Shown here: piece by piece, positions 35,828 to 45,627 of the stretch
How the letters are laid out: each line of letters begins with the position of its first letter
How positions within the stretch are numbered: the stretch's first letter is position 1
Source: Sulfurovum sp. UBA7648
GTDB lineage: Bacteria; Campylobacterota; Campylobacteria; Campylobacterales; Sulfurovaceae
Direction: 5' to 3'
Length of the DNA: 64,000 bases
Assembly (NCBI GenBank): GCA_002483605.1
Contig: DLIG01000015.1
Span: forward strand, 71,159 to 135,158
Program-made: the position numbers and the translations under genes
Notes under the pieces: generated by a model
Database searches by the model: none
Seen by the model: the letters and a program-made list of their open reading frames with translations, nothing else
What the model was told of the DNA's origin: nothing

Positions 35828-37489
35828 ATGATAGATACAGCTTCGATTGAAACACTCAAAAATACCATTGATATTGTTGATGTGATAGGCAACTATATAG
35901 AGCTAAAAAAAGCAGGGGCAAATTACAAGGCTTGCTGCCCGTTTCATGGTGAAAAGACAGCATCTTTTGTAGTCAGCCCCGGTAAGCAGATATACCATTG
36001 CTTTGGTTGCGGGGTAGGCGGAGACAGCATCAAATTTGTGATGGAGTTAGAAAAACTTACATATCCTGAGGCGGTAGAAAAGTTAGCCTCTATGTTCAAC
36101 GTCTCTCTTAGATACAGTGAAGGCAAGGGCGACTACAGTGAAGCAAAAAGAGTCCTTGAAGCTATGCAGACATGGTATGCTAAAAATTTAAGCCACGCAA
36201 ACAGTGCTTTATCGTATCTTCATGATCGAGGGATAAATCAAAATTCCATAGAGACATTCGGTATCGGTTTTGTGCCATCCGGAAATGAAGTAATGAATTT
36301 TTTGCATTCTACTCTCATTCCTCTTGGTACCGCCGAAGAAGCCGGCATCATAGCTGCCGGCGAAGATGGAAAGTATGCCAGGCTGGTTGAGAGGATCACA
36401 TTTCCTATATACTCTCCAAGCGGCGGATTGGTAGGATTCGGCGGACGAACTATCTCAAACCATCCGGCCAAATATATCAATTCTCCACAAACGAAATTGT
36501 TTAATAAATCCCGTTTATTGTATGGTTATCATCAGGCAAAAGAGCATATTTATGCGTCAAGAAAAATCATCATTTGCGAAGGCTACCTGGATGTAATAAT
36601 GCTTCATCAAGGAGGGTTCAAAGAAGCAGTAGCTACACTCGGTACGGCACTTACGAGTGAGCATTTACCGCTATTACGGAAGGGTGATCCGAAGATCATA
36701 TTGGCATATGACGGGGATAAGGCTGGAATCGCTGCTGCACTAAAAGCCGCCCAAATGCTCTCCCTTGCCGGATTTGACGGAGGTGTAGTACTTTTTCCAA
36801 ATGGGCAGGATCCTGCTGATTTGATAGCAAAAGGTGAAGCAGAATTAGTAGCAAAATTGTTTAGAGAATATAAGCCGTTAATTGAGTTTGTCATAGAGAA
36901 ACTCAGCAGCGGATACGACCTATCCAATCCAAAAGAAAAAGAGAGCGCATTTGGAGCGATTCGTTCATATTTAGCAGGCCTTAGCGACATTTTGCAAGAA
37001 TCTTATATATCATTTGCAGCATCGACTCTTGGTGTTTCTACTGCACTGTTTGGCAAAGGTAAAAATACCCAAAAATTTACACCGACTGTCTCCAAGCAAA
37101 CCAAATATGATATAGAGCAGCTCAGCTTGCTAAAAACTCTATTGGAGTATCCTAGGATGATAGATGATGTTTTGGATATTGTTCATCCGGCAATGTTTGG
37201 AGTATATGAAGAATATTTTCAAGCTATTATCACAGGAGATAGCGAGCATCAACTTGTACGTCAGCTCGCACTCAATGAACATGCCAAAGTGATGAGTGAG
37301 GCTGATTTGCAAAAAGCTTTGCGAAATTTTCTAATCAAATATTATGAAGACAAACTAAAAAATATAACAGCAGATACTACAATATCATTTGGGAGAAAAG
37401 CACTTCTAATTAGAGCAATAAAAACAGAGATCATACCAAAGTTAGAAAGAGGAGAGATGGTAGACCATGAGAGCATTGGCATTATTTAG
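35828..37489 (+). CDS. dnaG: DNA primase
   Basis: About 553 residues from the ATG at 35828. Zinc-binding domain CCPFHGEKTASFVV ... YHCFGCGVGGD, the primase core LHDRGINQNSIETFGIG, and TOPRIM acidic motifs (IICEGYLDVI, LAYDGDKAG). Makes RNA primers for replication. The start at 35747 given by the longest frame would encode an unlikely hydrophobic leader. It diverges from the LapB-like gene and overlaps the next gene by 23 bases. Confidence 0.95.
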   Translation: MIDTASIETLKNTIDIVDVIGNYIELKKAGANYKACCPFHGEKTASFVVSPGKQIYHCFGCGVGGDSIKFVMELEKLTYPEAVEKLASMFNVSLRYSEGKGDYSEAKRVLEAMQTWYAKNLSHANSALSYLHDRGINQNSIETFGIGFVPSGNEVMNFLHSTLIPLGTAEEAGIIAAGEDGKYARLVERITFPIYSPSGGLVGFGGRTISNHPAKYINSPQTKLFNKSRLLYGYHQAKEHIYASRKIIICEGYLDVIMLHQGGFKEAVATLGTALTSEHLPLLRKGDPKIILAYDGDKAGIAAALKAAQMLSLAGFDGGVVLFPNGQDPADLIAKGEAELVAKLFREYKPLIEFVIEKLSSGYDLSNPKEKESAFGAIRSYLAGLSDILQESYISFAASTLGVSTALFGKGKNTQKFTPTVSKQTKYDIEQLSLLKTLLEYPRMIDDVLDIVHPAMFGVYEEYFQAIITGDSEHQLVRQLALNEHAKVMSEADLQKALRNFLIKYYEDKLKNITADTTISFGRKALLIRAIKTEIIPKLERGEMVDHESIGII

Positions 37490-38450
37490 TGGAGGTTTAG
37501 ATAGCATGTTAGCGGCAAAGACGGTCGCTGATATGGGCATAGAGGTTATTGCCTTGCACATCAAGATAGGTTTTGGCGGCAAAAAGGATGTAGATGATAT
37601 CCTAAGGCAAAGAGCAATGATGGCTGGGGCTTCATTTCGTGCAATAGATGTAAGAGAAGAGTATATTCAAAAGATTTTGTTTAATCCCATACATGGATAT
37701 GGTAAAAATTTCAATCCTTGTATAGATTGTCATGGGTATATGTTTCGTATCGCAAAGGAGCTTATGGATGAGCTTGGTGCATCTTTTATTGTTACCGGTG
37801 AAGTGCTTGGACAGCGTCCTATGAGTCAGCGAAGCGATGCTATGAAACTTGTAAGCCGTTTGGCAAACGATACGGATGAAAAGCTTATACTTAGGCCGCT
37901 CTCTGCCAAGCTTATGGATCCCACTACACCTGAAATAAAAGGATGGGTAGATAGAGAAAAGCTGCTTGATATATCAGGCAGAAGCAGGGACAGACAGATA
38001 GCCCTAGCTGCTGAGCATGGGTGGGAAGAGTATGAAAGTCCCGGCGGTGGATGCTTGCTAACTGATATCCATTACAGCGAGCGCATCAGGGAGCATATTT
38101 CTCATGATAGTTTTGATGTAGAAGATATTGAGATACTTAAATTCGGACGGCATTTCAGGCTTCCTGAGGGAGCAAAACTGATAGTCGGAAGAGATGAAGC
38201 GGATAATGAAGCCCTCAAAGGGATCAATAGCAGCAAATATATGCCATTTACACTGCCGGTTATTGGCCCGTTCTCTCTCATTAGTGTATCTGCCTCTTTT
38301 TCTGATAAGGAATTAGCGGCACGGATAGCCATCACTTATGCCAAAAGCAACAAAGATGAATTATACGATGTAACTATCGGTGATGAGGTTTACTCTGTTG
38401 CACCATTTGCTTCCAAAGAAGATACACATCGTTATTTTTTCAATGCCTAA
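37467..38450 (+). CDS. PP-loop ATPase, possible tRNA-thiolation enzyme (ThiI/MnmA/TtuA-like)
   Basis: 327 residues. The PP-loop motif FSGGLDSMLA at the N-terminus, NPCIDCHGYM near residue 88 and a later GGGCLLTD segment recall 4-thiouridine and 2-thiouridine synthases, which adenylate a tRNA base and use a cysteine. The C-terminal half (about 200-327) is like the NFACT-R type region found in similar proteins and is not a known tRNA-binding domain I can name. Coupled to dnaG by overlap, and I recall the same neighbour in Campylobacter (Cj1633). Substrate unknown. Confidence 0.68.
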   Translation: MRALALFSGGLDSMLAAKTVADMGIEVIALHIKIGFGGKKDVDDILRQRAMMAGASFRAIDVREEYIQKILFNPIHGYGKNFNPCIDCHGYMFRIAKELMDELGASFIVTGEVLGQRPMSQRSDAMKLVSRLANDTDEKLILRPLSAKLMDPTTPEIKGWVDREKLLDISGRSRDRQIALAAEHGWEEYESPGGGCLLTDIHYSERIREHISHDSFDVEDIEILKFGRHFRLPEGAKLIVGRDEADNEALKGINSSKYMPFTLPVIGPFSLISVSASFSDKELAARIAITYAKSNKDELYDVTIGDEVYSVAPFASKEDTHRYFFNA

Positions 38451-38496
38451 GCTTATTTTAGGTTTTGATAGTATAAAATTTCAATTCCTAAGCAGA

Positions 38497-38572
38497 GGGG
38501 CATTAGCTCAGCTGGGAGAGCGCTTCGCTGGCAGCGAAGAGGTCAGCGGTTCGATCCCGCTATGCTCCACCA
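38497..38572 (+). tRNA. tRNA-Ala (anticodon GGC)
   Basis: 76 bases folding as a cloverleaf: acceptor GGGGCAT/ATGCTCC, D arm with AGCTCAGCTGGGAGAGC, anticodon stem CTTCG/CGAAG with loop CTGGCAG, T arm with GGTTCGATCC, and an encoded CCA end. TATAAA at 38472-38477, twenty bases upstream, is a likely -10. Confidence 0.96.
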
Positions 38573-38791
38573 TTCTACAATCTAACACAATCCAATAAAT
38601 ATCATTTAAACCCCTAAAATATAAGCTTTAAAACCTTTTAATAGTTTAACGCGATTTGATACAATTTAATAAATCCACAATTTTAAAGCAACTTAATATA
38701 TTTTTTTTAGTTATTATTATTTAAGCCGTTTACCTTCGTTAAATATATATTGGGTACACTTGTAAAAAATAAATAATAAATAGGCAATAGC
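38573..38791. other. Gap between tRNA-Ala and macA
   Basis: 219 AT-rich bases. No gene, hairpin or clear -35/-10 pair stands out. It must carry the promoter of the efflux operon, which I cannot place. Confidence 0.3.
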
Positions 38792-40006
38792 ATGAAAAGT
38801 TGGTTTTCTAAATTAAATAAATGGGTAAAAAGAGTTATTTGGTTATTGCTCTTAGCATCTATAGGCTTAGTGATTAAATATTTATTTTTTCCTGCAAAAG
38901 AAGAAAATCCAAATGTCACTGCCATTGTGACTAAAATGGATTTAGAAGATACCGTACTGGCTACCGGTGTAACAAATGCATATAAACAAGTAAATGTTGG
39001 TGCGCAAGTATCGGGACAGATCGAATCTCTAAATGCCCAGATAGGCCAAAACGTCAAAAAAGGAGACGTTTTGGCTCTTATTGATGCACAGACTCAAAGA
39101 AACAATTTACAAAGCGCAGAAGCAGAACTAGTAAGCAATGAAGCTGCCTTGGTTAGCCATGAAGCCACACTTCAAAAAGCCAAGTTAGAATTTGATCGTC
39201 AAGCCATGATGATAAAGAGCGGAGCCACATCTAAAGCAGAATATGATAATGCTAAAGCTTCATTAGCCCTAGCAAAGGCAAACATAGCTACAGCTAAAGC
39301 TAATATCAAACGCTCCAAGCTGACTATAGAAACTGCAAAAGTTTCATTGGGATATACCAAGGTCTTAGCTCCAATGGATGGAGTGGTGGTGTCTGTTGCA
39401 GTAGAAGAGGGACAAACGGTCAATGCCAATCAAACCACTCCTACCATACTTGTTCTTGCCCAATTAGATAAAATGACTATTAAAGCAGAGATTTCCGAAG
39501 GCGATGTATTTAGGTTAAAAGAAGGAATGGAAGTTGATTTTACTATTTTAGGCGATAGTTCACATCATTACAAGACTAAACTTCGTTCAGTAGATCCTGC
39601 CCCCACTGCCTTAGTAGACAACAGCAATATAGATGTCAATACTTTAACTGATGCTATATATTATTACGGCATGATGGATGTTGACAACAATGACAGAAGG
39701 CTCAAAATAGGAATGACAACCCAAATGACAATTTTTGTAAATAAAGTTAACAATGTATTAGCTATTCCATCTGCAGCCCTTGGAGCCAAAAATAAAAAAG
39801 GCGAATATGAAGTAAGAGTATTAAGCAAAGACAACAAAATAGACCAAAGATGGGTACGTATAGGAGTAAATAACAATATTAATGCAGAAGTAATCTCAGG
39901 ATTAAAAGAGAATGAACAAGTCATAGTATCTCAAGGCACATCCACAATAAGCACTGCAACACAGGCTAGAGCACAAGCTAGAATGAGTAGAATGGGAGCC
40001 CATTAA
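38792..40006 (+). CDS. macA: MacA-type periplasmic adaptor of an ABC efflux system
   Basis: 404 residues: one N-terminal membrane helix (IWLLLLASIGLVI), lipoyl-like halves (VGAQVSGQIESLNAQIGQNVKKGD and LAPMDGVVVSVAVEEGQTV), a long helical hairpin (about 105-185) and a beta-barrel domain. Such adaptors bridge MacB and an outer membrane channel. It is followed two bases later by macB. Ends in an Arg/Ala/Met-rich tail. Confidence 0.92.
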   Translation: MKSWFSKLNKWVKRVIWLLLLASIGLVIKYLFFPAKEENPNVTAIVTKMDLEDTVLATGVTNAYKQVNVGAQVSGQIESLNAQIGQNVKKGDVLALIDAQTQRNNLQSAEAELVSNEAALVSHEATLQKAKLEFDRQAMMIKSGATSKAEYDNAKASLALAKANIATAKANIKRSKLTIETAKVSLGYTKVLAPMDGVVVSVAVEEGQTVNANQTTPTILVLAQLDKMTIKAEISEGDVFRLKEGMEVDFTILGDSSHHYKTKLRSVDPAPTALVDNSNIDVNTLTDAIYYYGMMDVDNNDRRLKIGMTTQMTIFVNKVNNVLAIPSAALGAKNKKGEYEVRVLSKDNKIDQRWVRIGVNNNINAEVISGLKENEQVIVSQGTSTISTATQARAQARMSRMGAH

Positions 40007-40008
40007 AG

Positions 40009-41958
40009 ATGCCGCCTATTTTGGAAGTCAAAAACCTTTATCGCAAATTTCCTTCGGGTGATGATGAAGTAACTATACTAAAGGATATCAATCTTACTAT
40101 TGAAGCCGGTGAACTGGTTGCCATAATGGGACAGTCTGGTTCAGGAAAAACAACTTTGATGAATATATTAGGATGCTTAGATCGTCCTAGCAGCGGAAGC
40201 TATAAAGTACATGGCAGATCTACAGACGAGATGGATCCAGATGAGCTCTCAAGGCTTCGCAGAGAACATTTTGGATTTATATTTCAGCGTTACCATTTGC
40301 TAAATGATTTGGATGCCTTAGGCAATGTAGAAGTACCTAGTATATATGCCAATTATACACTTGAAGAGAGAGTCCAAAGAGCCGGCAAGCTTCTTACTAG
40401 ATTAGGACTTGGCGAGAGGATGCATCACAGGCCAAATCAGCTCTCTGGCGGACAACAGCAAAGAGTAAGTATAGCCAGAGCACTTATGAACGGTGGAGAA
40501 ATAATTCTTGCTGATGAGCCTACAGGAGCCTTGGATAGCCGCAGCGGCCAAGAAGTCATAGAGATACTTCAAGAGCTTCATGCTGACGGCCATACCATAA
40601 TCATAGTAACACATGATATAAATATAGCCAATACGGCCCATAGGATCATAGAGATAAAAGACGGAGAGATCATTTCAGATAAACGTATTATAAAAGAAGA
40701 ATTGCAAGAAAAAGTTATATCCAAAAACGAAATCGCCAGCAAACATCCTTGGCAAGGAGCAATAGACAGATTTAGTGAGGCTTTCACGATGGCTTTTAAA
40801 TCAATGCTTGCTCACCGTATGCGTACATTTTTAACAATGCTTGGTATCATTATAGGTATAGCATCAGTGGTATCTGTTATAGCCTTGGGAGAGGGTTCAC
40901 GCCAAAAGATTCTAAAAGATATAAGCAATATGGGCACAAATACCATAAATATCTATCCAGGTAAGGGTTTTGGCGACCGCGATGCCAGAAAGATACATAC
41001 ACTCACAGTAGCAGATGCAGAAGTTTTAAAAAAACAAGATTTTATAGATAGTGTTACTCCAAGTGTCAACGATAGTGTTACCGTAAGATATAGAAATATC
41101 TCTGTTGATGCCCAGATTAAAGGGGTAGGAGAAGATTTTTTCCAAGTAAGAGGTATAGAGATAGATAGGGGCATGATGTTTGACAACAAGCTTGTCGGAG
41201 AATATGCTCAAGTGGCCGTCATAGACCCGAATGCACAAAAAGAGTTATTTGGACAAGATGTCAATCCTGTAGGCCAAACTATTATGCTTGGAAGTGTACC
41301 TGTACGTATCATAGGACTTAGTAAAAAATTATCTAGTGCATTTATGGGAGCTGATAGTATAAATATTTGGGTGCCATATACTACGGTAATGAGCAGGATG
41401 ATAGGGCAATCGCATCTTAATAGTATAACCGTAAGGGTATCTGATGATGTCACAAGTACGGCCGCAGAAGAGGGTATCGGTAAAATTTTAGAACAACGTC
41501 ACAGAACAAAAGATTTTTATATGGCAAATCTAGATAGCATCCGCCAAACCATAGAGAGTACCACAGCAACGATGAGGTTGCTTATCTCTATGATCGCTGC
41601 GATTGCGCTTGTGGTTGGAGGTATAGGAGTAATGAATATTATGCTGGTATCTGTAACCGAACGTACAAGTGAGATCGGTGTTCGTATGGCAGTCGGAGCT
41701 AGGCAGAGTGATATTATGCAGCAATTTTTAATAGAATCGGTCGTGGTTTGTCTTTTTGGCGGAGTGCTTGGAATTGGGTTGGCACTTTTGATAGGAGAGA
41801 TATTCGGGCAAATGAGCAGCATGTTTAGTATGATCTTTTCAATAGGTTCCATTATTTTTGCGTTTATTTGTTCCACTTTGATAGGTGTAATTTTCGGTTT
41901 TATACCAGCCAAGAATGCAGCTAAACTAGACCCGGTAGTGGCACTTAGCAGAGAATAG
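40009..41958 (+). CDS. macB: MacB-type ABC transporter, ATPase plus permease
   Basis: 649 residues, the length of E. coli MacB. N-terminal ATPase: Walker A GQSGSGKTTLMNILGCLDRP, signature LSGGQQQRVSIARAL, Walker B ILADEPTGALD. Then four membrane helices with a large periplasmic domain between the first two (about 310-525) and the FtsX-type segment (SVTERTSEIGVRMAVGARQ). Mechanotransmission pump for macrolides, peptides, toxins or other substrates; the true substrate is unknown here. Confidence 0.94.
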   Translation: MPPILEVKNLYRKFPSGDDEVTILKDINLTIEAGELVAIMGQSGSGKTTLMNILGCLDRPSSGSYKVHGRSTDEMDPDELSRLRREHFGFIFQRYHLLNDLDALGNVEVPSIYANYTLEERVQRAGKLLTRLGLGERMHHRPNQLSGGQQQRVSIARALMNGGEIILADEPTGALDSRSGQEVIEILQELHADGHTIIIVTHDINIANTAHRIIEIKDGEIISDKRIIKEELQEKVISKNEIASKHPWQGAIDRFSEAFTMAFKSMLAHRMRTFLTMLGIIIGIASVVSVIALGEGSRQKILKDISNMGTNTINIYPGKGFGDRDARKIHTLTVADAEVLKKQDFIDSVTPSVNDSVTVRYRNISVDAQIKGVGEDFFQVRGIEIDRGMMFDNKLVGEYAQVAVIDPNAQKELFGQDVNPVGQTIMLGSVPVRIIGLSKKLSSAFMGADSINIWVPYTTVMSRMIGQSHLNSITVRVSDDVTSTAAEEGIGKILEQRHRTKDFYMANLDSIRQTIESTTATMRLLISMIAAIALVVGGIGVMNIMLVSVTERTSEIGVRMAVGARQSDIMQQFLIESVVVCLFGGVLGIGLALLIGEIFGQMSSMFSMIFSIGSIIFAFICSTLIGVIFGFIPAKNAAKLDPVVALSRE

Positions 41959-41966
41959 GAGCTGAT

Positions 41967-43319
41967 ATGAATATTTATATATATAAAAAACCGTTACATT
42001 ATACGATAGCGTCTACAAGTATGGTATTTTTTCTGCTGAGTGGTTGTGCATCAAAAAATATCAATATCCCAAAAAACACTTCCATTATAAATATCCAAAA
42101 TGATAAAAAATGGTGGGAGAGTTTTGGTCAAAAAGATCTAAATCTTTTAGTAGAACAGGCTTTAAATCAAAATACTTCGCTTATTATAGCCAGTTACAAA
42201 CTCGAACAAGCCAAATTAAATGTAGATCTTGCTGCAAATAATATGCTTCCAATCTTTTCAGGCTCACTCCAAGCTTCAAGCTCAAGGCCTTTAGACAAAA
42301 GCAGTGCTTCAACAATAAATGCAGGAGCAAATCTGGCAGTAGGGTATGAACTGGATCTCAGAGGTAAATTATCTGCAACTAAAAATATCAAAGAACTTGA
42401 AGCTTTAGCTACAGAACAAGATCTGCAAGCAAGCAAACTTTTTATAGAAGGTGAAGTGACTAAATTATATTGGCAATTGGCATATTTGAGCGAAAATATA
42501 TATCTCGCCAAACAAAATATAAATTCTTCTACAAAAATAGTCGACCTGATCCGTACAAGATACAAAGCCGGAGCAGCATCAAAACTTGATCTGCTAATGG
42601 CAGAACGCTCACTAGCCAGCCAAAAAGCATCTTATGAAAAGATGTTCCAATCCCGCACTGAGGCGATGCATGCTCTAGCGATAATTTTGGATATTGAGCC
42701 GGCAAAATATACAGACAAAATACCACAAAGATTTGCGCTAGAAGAATTGTCTAATATCCCTGCTAATATACCAGCAGATACTTTATCCAACAGGCCTGAC
42801 ATTTATGCAGCCCAGATGCGTTTGCAAGAAGCCGGATTGGGTATAGATGTAGCTAAATCCAGCTTTTACCCGTCTTTCAATTTAACGGGCAGTATAGGCA
42901 CAAGCTCAAATGCTTTAGCGGAGATGCTTCGTAATCCTGTAGGTGTTTTGGGATTAAATATAATATTGCCTTTTTTAAATTGGAATGAAAACAGCATAAA
43001 TCTCAAAATCTCAAAAGTAGCATATGAACAAGCAAAAGTTGAATTTCGTCAAAAGCTTTACAATGCTTTGAAAGAGGTTGAAGATGCACTATCTGCAAAT
43101 GAACGATATGCATTAGAAGGCGTAGAATTAAAGCAAGCGTATTTGCAAGCACAAGAGGCACAGAAACTTTACGAGATAAGGTATCGAGCAGGAGCTTCCA
43201 GTCTAAAAGATTGGTTAGATGCCGAAGAAACTGCCAGAAATGCACAGTTGTCATATGTTGACAATCTATATAGACAATATATCAATAGAGTTAGTCTTTA
43301 TTTGGCTCTTGGCGGATGA
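41967..43319 (+). CDS. Outer membrane efflux lipoprotein (TolC/NodT family)
   Basis: 450 residues with a lipobox LLSGC (Cys at about 27). Two OEP repeats are visible by the pattern of long helices and the NRPDIYAAQMRLQEAGLGIDVAKS... and SFYPSFNLTGSIG segments. It completes the tripartite pump with MacAB. GGAG lies before the start, eight bases after macB. A strong palindrome follows. Confidence 0.9.
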   Translation: MNIYIYKKPLHYTIASTSMVFFLLSGCASKNINIPKNTSIINIQNDKKWWESFGQKDLNLLVEQALNQNTSLIIASYKLEQAKLNVDLAANNMLPIFSGSLQASSSRPLDKSSASTINAGANLAVGYELDLRGKLSATKNIKELEALATEQDLQASKLFIEGEVTKLYWQLAYLSENIYLAKQNINSSTKIVDLIRTRYKAGAASKLDLLMAERSLASQKASYEKMFQSRTEAMHALAIILDIEPAKYTDKIPQRFALEELSNIPANIPADTLSNRPDIYAAQMRLQEAGLGIDVAKSSFYPSFNLTGSIGTSSNALAEMLRNPVGVLGLNIILPFLNWNENSINLKISKVAYEQAKVEFRQKLYNALKEVEDALSANERYALEGVELKQAYLQAQEAQKLYEIRYRAGASSLKDWLDAEETARNAQLSYVDNLYRQYINRVSLYLALGG

Positions 43320-43331
43320 TGTATCAATAAT

Positions 43332-43362
43332 AATGTTTCTAGCTTGAATTGCTAGAAACATT
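43332..43362. terminator. Bidirectional terminator between the efflux operon and the TorF-like gene
   Basis: AATGTTTCTAGC-TTGAATT-GCTAGAAACATT is a perfect 12-bp stem with a 7-base loop, placed between two convergent genes. No long T run on either side, but the symmetry and position are strong. Confidence 0.75.
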
Positions 43363-43390
43363 GAACAAAAGGGAGTAATTGAATTATTTA

Positions 43391-44095
43391 TTAAAATGAT
43401 GTGCTTATGGCACCAACAATGTGGTCTTCATCATCATATCCAGATAAGCTGTCCGCATTAAAATCAGTATATGCCAAACTGATTGTAAATTTTCCTATCG
43501 GATATGACAGTTTTACGCTGTAGTTGCTGCCAATATCTTCATAATCTCCATAAGTTGCTCCTAATGATATTTCATAAGGAAGAGCATAGCTTGCACCCAG
43601 TTCATAGTAGTCTAATTTTTTAACACCAGATGGGGCATCTGCTCCAAAATAATATTTTCCCGACAATCCAATATCTCCGATGCTTTTACTTAGGCCAGCA
43701 TATACCTCTCCAAAATTAAGTGCTGAAGAGTTATGCGGGTATGCATATTCTATATATCCTAGATCATACCCGATTCCCGCTATCTCGCCTTTGTATCCAC
43801 CGTAAAGATCAAGCTCCATTGATTCATCCAAAACTGAACCAAATTCTACATTCGATCCCCATACCCCAGCATAAAAACCTTTATACCCAAGATCAATCCC
43901 TCCTTGGATTGCCGGCGAATTATCTGTTTGACTAATGCCTCTCCATACATAATTGCTAGTCAACGCCATATTGGCCGAATATGTAAAATCAGAAGCAGGT
44001 GTGCTAGCTGCTTCTGCTGCAGATATGTCACCGTCTGCATATAAAGCACTGCTTATTGCCACGATAGCTATTAAACTTAGTTTTTTTACTTTCAT
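43391..44095 (-). CDS. TorF-like outer membrane protein (Gcw_chp family)
   Basis: 234 residues: signal peptide ending ALYA, then beta-rich sequence with SNYVWRGISQTDNSPAIQGG, the motif of the TIGR02001/TorF family, and terminal phenylalanine. Thought to be small outer membrane barrels; the cargo is unknown. GGAGAA precedes the start, and TATACT lies upstream on the minus strand (about 44126-44131). Confidence 0.8.
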   Translation of the reverse strand: MKVKKLSLIAIVAISSALYADGDISAAEAASTPASDFTYSANMALTSNYVWRGISQTDNSPAIQGGIDLGYKGFYAGVWGSNVEFGSVLDESMELDLYGGYKGEIAGIGYDLGYIEYAYPHNSSALNFGEVYAGLSKSIGDIGLSGKYYFGADAPSGVKKLDYYELGASYALPYEISLGATYGDYEDIGSNYSVKLSYPIGKFTISLAYTDFNADSLSGYDDEDHIVGAISTSF

Positions 44096-44255
44096 CTCGT
44101 TCTCCTAATTAATGTGATGTAACAAAGTATAACAACATATTGAACATAAAATAACAATAAATATGATTAAATTTTAGGCAGTAAAATAAAGCTTGAGATA
44201 TTATAAAATCATACCAAATTTATTTTGGCATGATCAAGAAAGGAGTATATAACGT

Positions 44256-44273
44256 GACATCCCAAAGGATGTC
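44256..44273 (-). terminator. Hairpin after the cytochrome c peroxidase gene
   Basis: GACATCC-CAAA-GGATGTC, a perfect 7-bp stem seven bases beyond the gene end. T content after it on the minus strand is moderate. Confidence 0.5.
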
Positions 44274-44279
44274 AAAGTG

Positions 44280-45380
44280 TTATTTAACGATAGGTTGAGG
44301 AGTTTTTTGGGTACTTGCAGGAAGTACAGGATAAGTAATGGCAGGTTTTCTGCCGGTAAGTGATTTGAGGAATACTTCAATTTTAGCTGCATCTTCATCA
44401 CTTATTTGTGTATTCAATTGTACTTTGCCCATCTCTTGAATAGCTTCTTTTAGAGTCCAAATCTTTCCATTGTGGAAATATGGGGCTGTCTCTTCTATAT
44501 TTCTAAGGGTCGGAGTTTTTACCATTTTATTTGCATTGCCTTTAAAATCACCAACATCTCTATATTTATAGATTCCTTGTACATCAAAGCTTTGCATATC
44601 ACCGCCAAGAGCGATACCGGTATGACAAGCAGTACAACCTTTATCGGCAAATAGTTTCAAGCCTTCTTTTTCTTCGGCAGTAAGTGCATTGCTATCGCCA
44701 TTTAAAAAGTCATCAAATCTAGAAGGAGTAACCAACGTTCTCTCAAATAGCCCTATGGTTCTAGCGATCAGTTCAAATGTGATCTTAACATCATCTCCGT
44801 AAGCCTTTTTAAACTCTTCTACATAAGCCGGGATAGAAGTCACTCTTTGTTCAATCAATGTTTTTGAAGAGGCCATCTCTGGGTTTGCCTGCATTGGCCC
44901 TTGAGCTTGATCTTCTAGGTGTGGGCTTCTTCCATCCCAGAATTGTGATTTATTAAAGACTGAATTATAAACTGTAGGAGAGTTTAAGTAATGAGGATTT
45001 GCACTCCACTTATCTCCTATCGCAGCCTCTACCCCATCTACACCACCAAGTGCCAAATTATGGCAGGTATTACAGCTTATCAGGTTGCTTTGCGATAATC
45101 TAGGATCAAAATATAATTTTTTACCCAGTTCTATTTTCGCTTCAGAAAAAGTATTATTAGCATCTTCTGTTAGTTTTCTTAGTTCTTCCGGATCTGCAGG
45201 TATAGGCTTAAGCCCCATAGCCAAGACTTTTTTAGCCAATTCATCAGCAGGTCCAACAGTAGCAGCTTTTGCAGGTTCTAAGACCGCACTTGCATTACTA
45301 TCAGATGCTTTTTCTTTACATCCGGCTAGAATGAGTAAAGAAACCAATCCGGCAGACAAAACGATAGATTTGATTTTCAT
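44280..45380 (-). CDS. Di-heme cytochrome c peroxidase
   Basis: 366 residues. Lipobox-like LILAGC at the N-terminus suggests a lipid-anchored periplasmic protein. Two heme c sites: SCNTCH near residue 103 and GCTACH near 250. Other family marks are FDPRLSQSNLISC, FWDGRSPHLEDQ and TPTLRNIEETAPYFHNG. Reduces hydrogen peroxide with electrons from cytochrome c. Monocistronic with a good promoter. Confidence 0.93.
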   Translation of the reverse strand: MKIKSIVLSAGLVSLLILAGCKEKASDSNASAVLEPAKAATVGPADELAKKVLAMGLKPIPADPEELRKLTEDANNTFSEAKIELGKKLYFDPRLSQSNLISCNTCHNLALGGVDGVEAAIGDKWSANPHYLNSPTVYNSVFNKSQFWDGRSPHLEDQAQGPMQANPEMASSKTLIEQRVTSIPAYVEEFKKAYGDDVKITFELIARTIGLFERTLVTPSRFDDFLNGDSNALTAEEKEGLKLFADKGCTACHTGIALGGDMQSFDVQGIYKYRDVGDFKGNANKMVKTPTLRNIEETAPYFHNGKIWTLKEAIQEMGKVQLNTQISDEDAAKIEVFLKSLTGRKPAITYPVLPASTQKTPQPIVK

Positions 45381-45408
45381 TGCGTTTCCTTTTATAATAT
45401 GATGTTAT

Positions 45409-45437
45409 ATTATACAGATATAAAACTTTGAAAGCAA
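45409..45437 (-). promoter_or_regulatory. Sigma70-type promoter of the cytochrome c peroxidase gene
   Basis: On the minus strand TTGCTT (45437-45432), a 17-base spacer, then TATAAT (45414-45409), about 29 bases before the start codon. Good fit to the vegetative consensus. Confidence 0.65.
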
Positions 45438-45627
45438 TAAATTTTATCATTATGAGATTCTTTTGTATTAATAATTTTTATTATAAAGTTTTTATATAAA
45501 GATATAGCCAATAAGATTGATTATTTGTTTAAAAGATTAAATATGATTTATTTTTGGACATGATGTAAGAAGATAAAAAATATGATTATTTTAGATACAG
45601 GCGCAATCTTGTATATTATGTTAATAA

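Noticed and set aside
38380..38598. ORF running from the PP-loop gene end through tRNA-Ala
   Set aside because: It translates the tRNA and overlaps a better supported gene in another frame.
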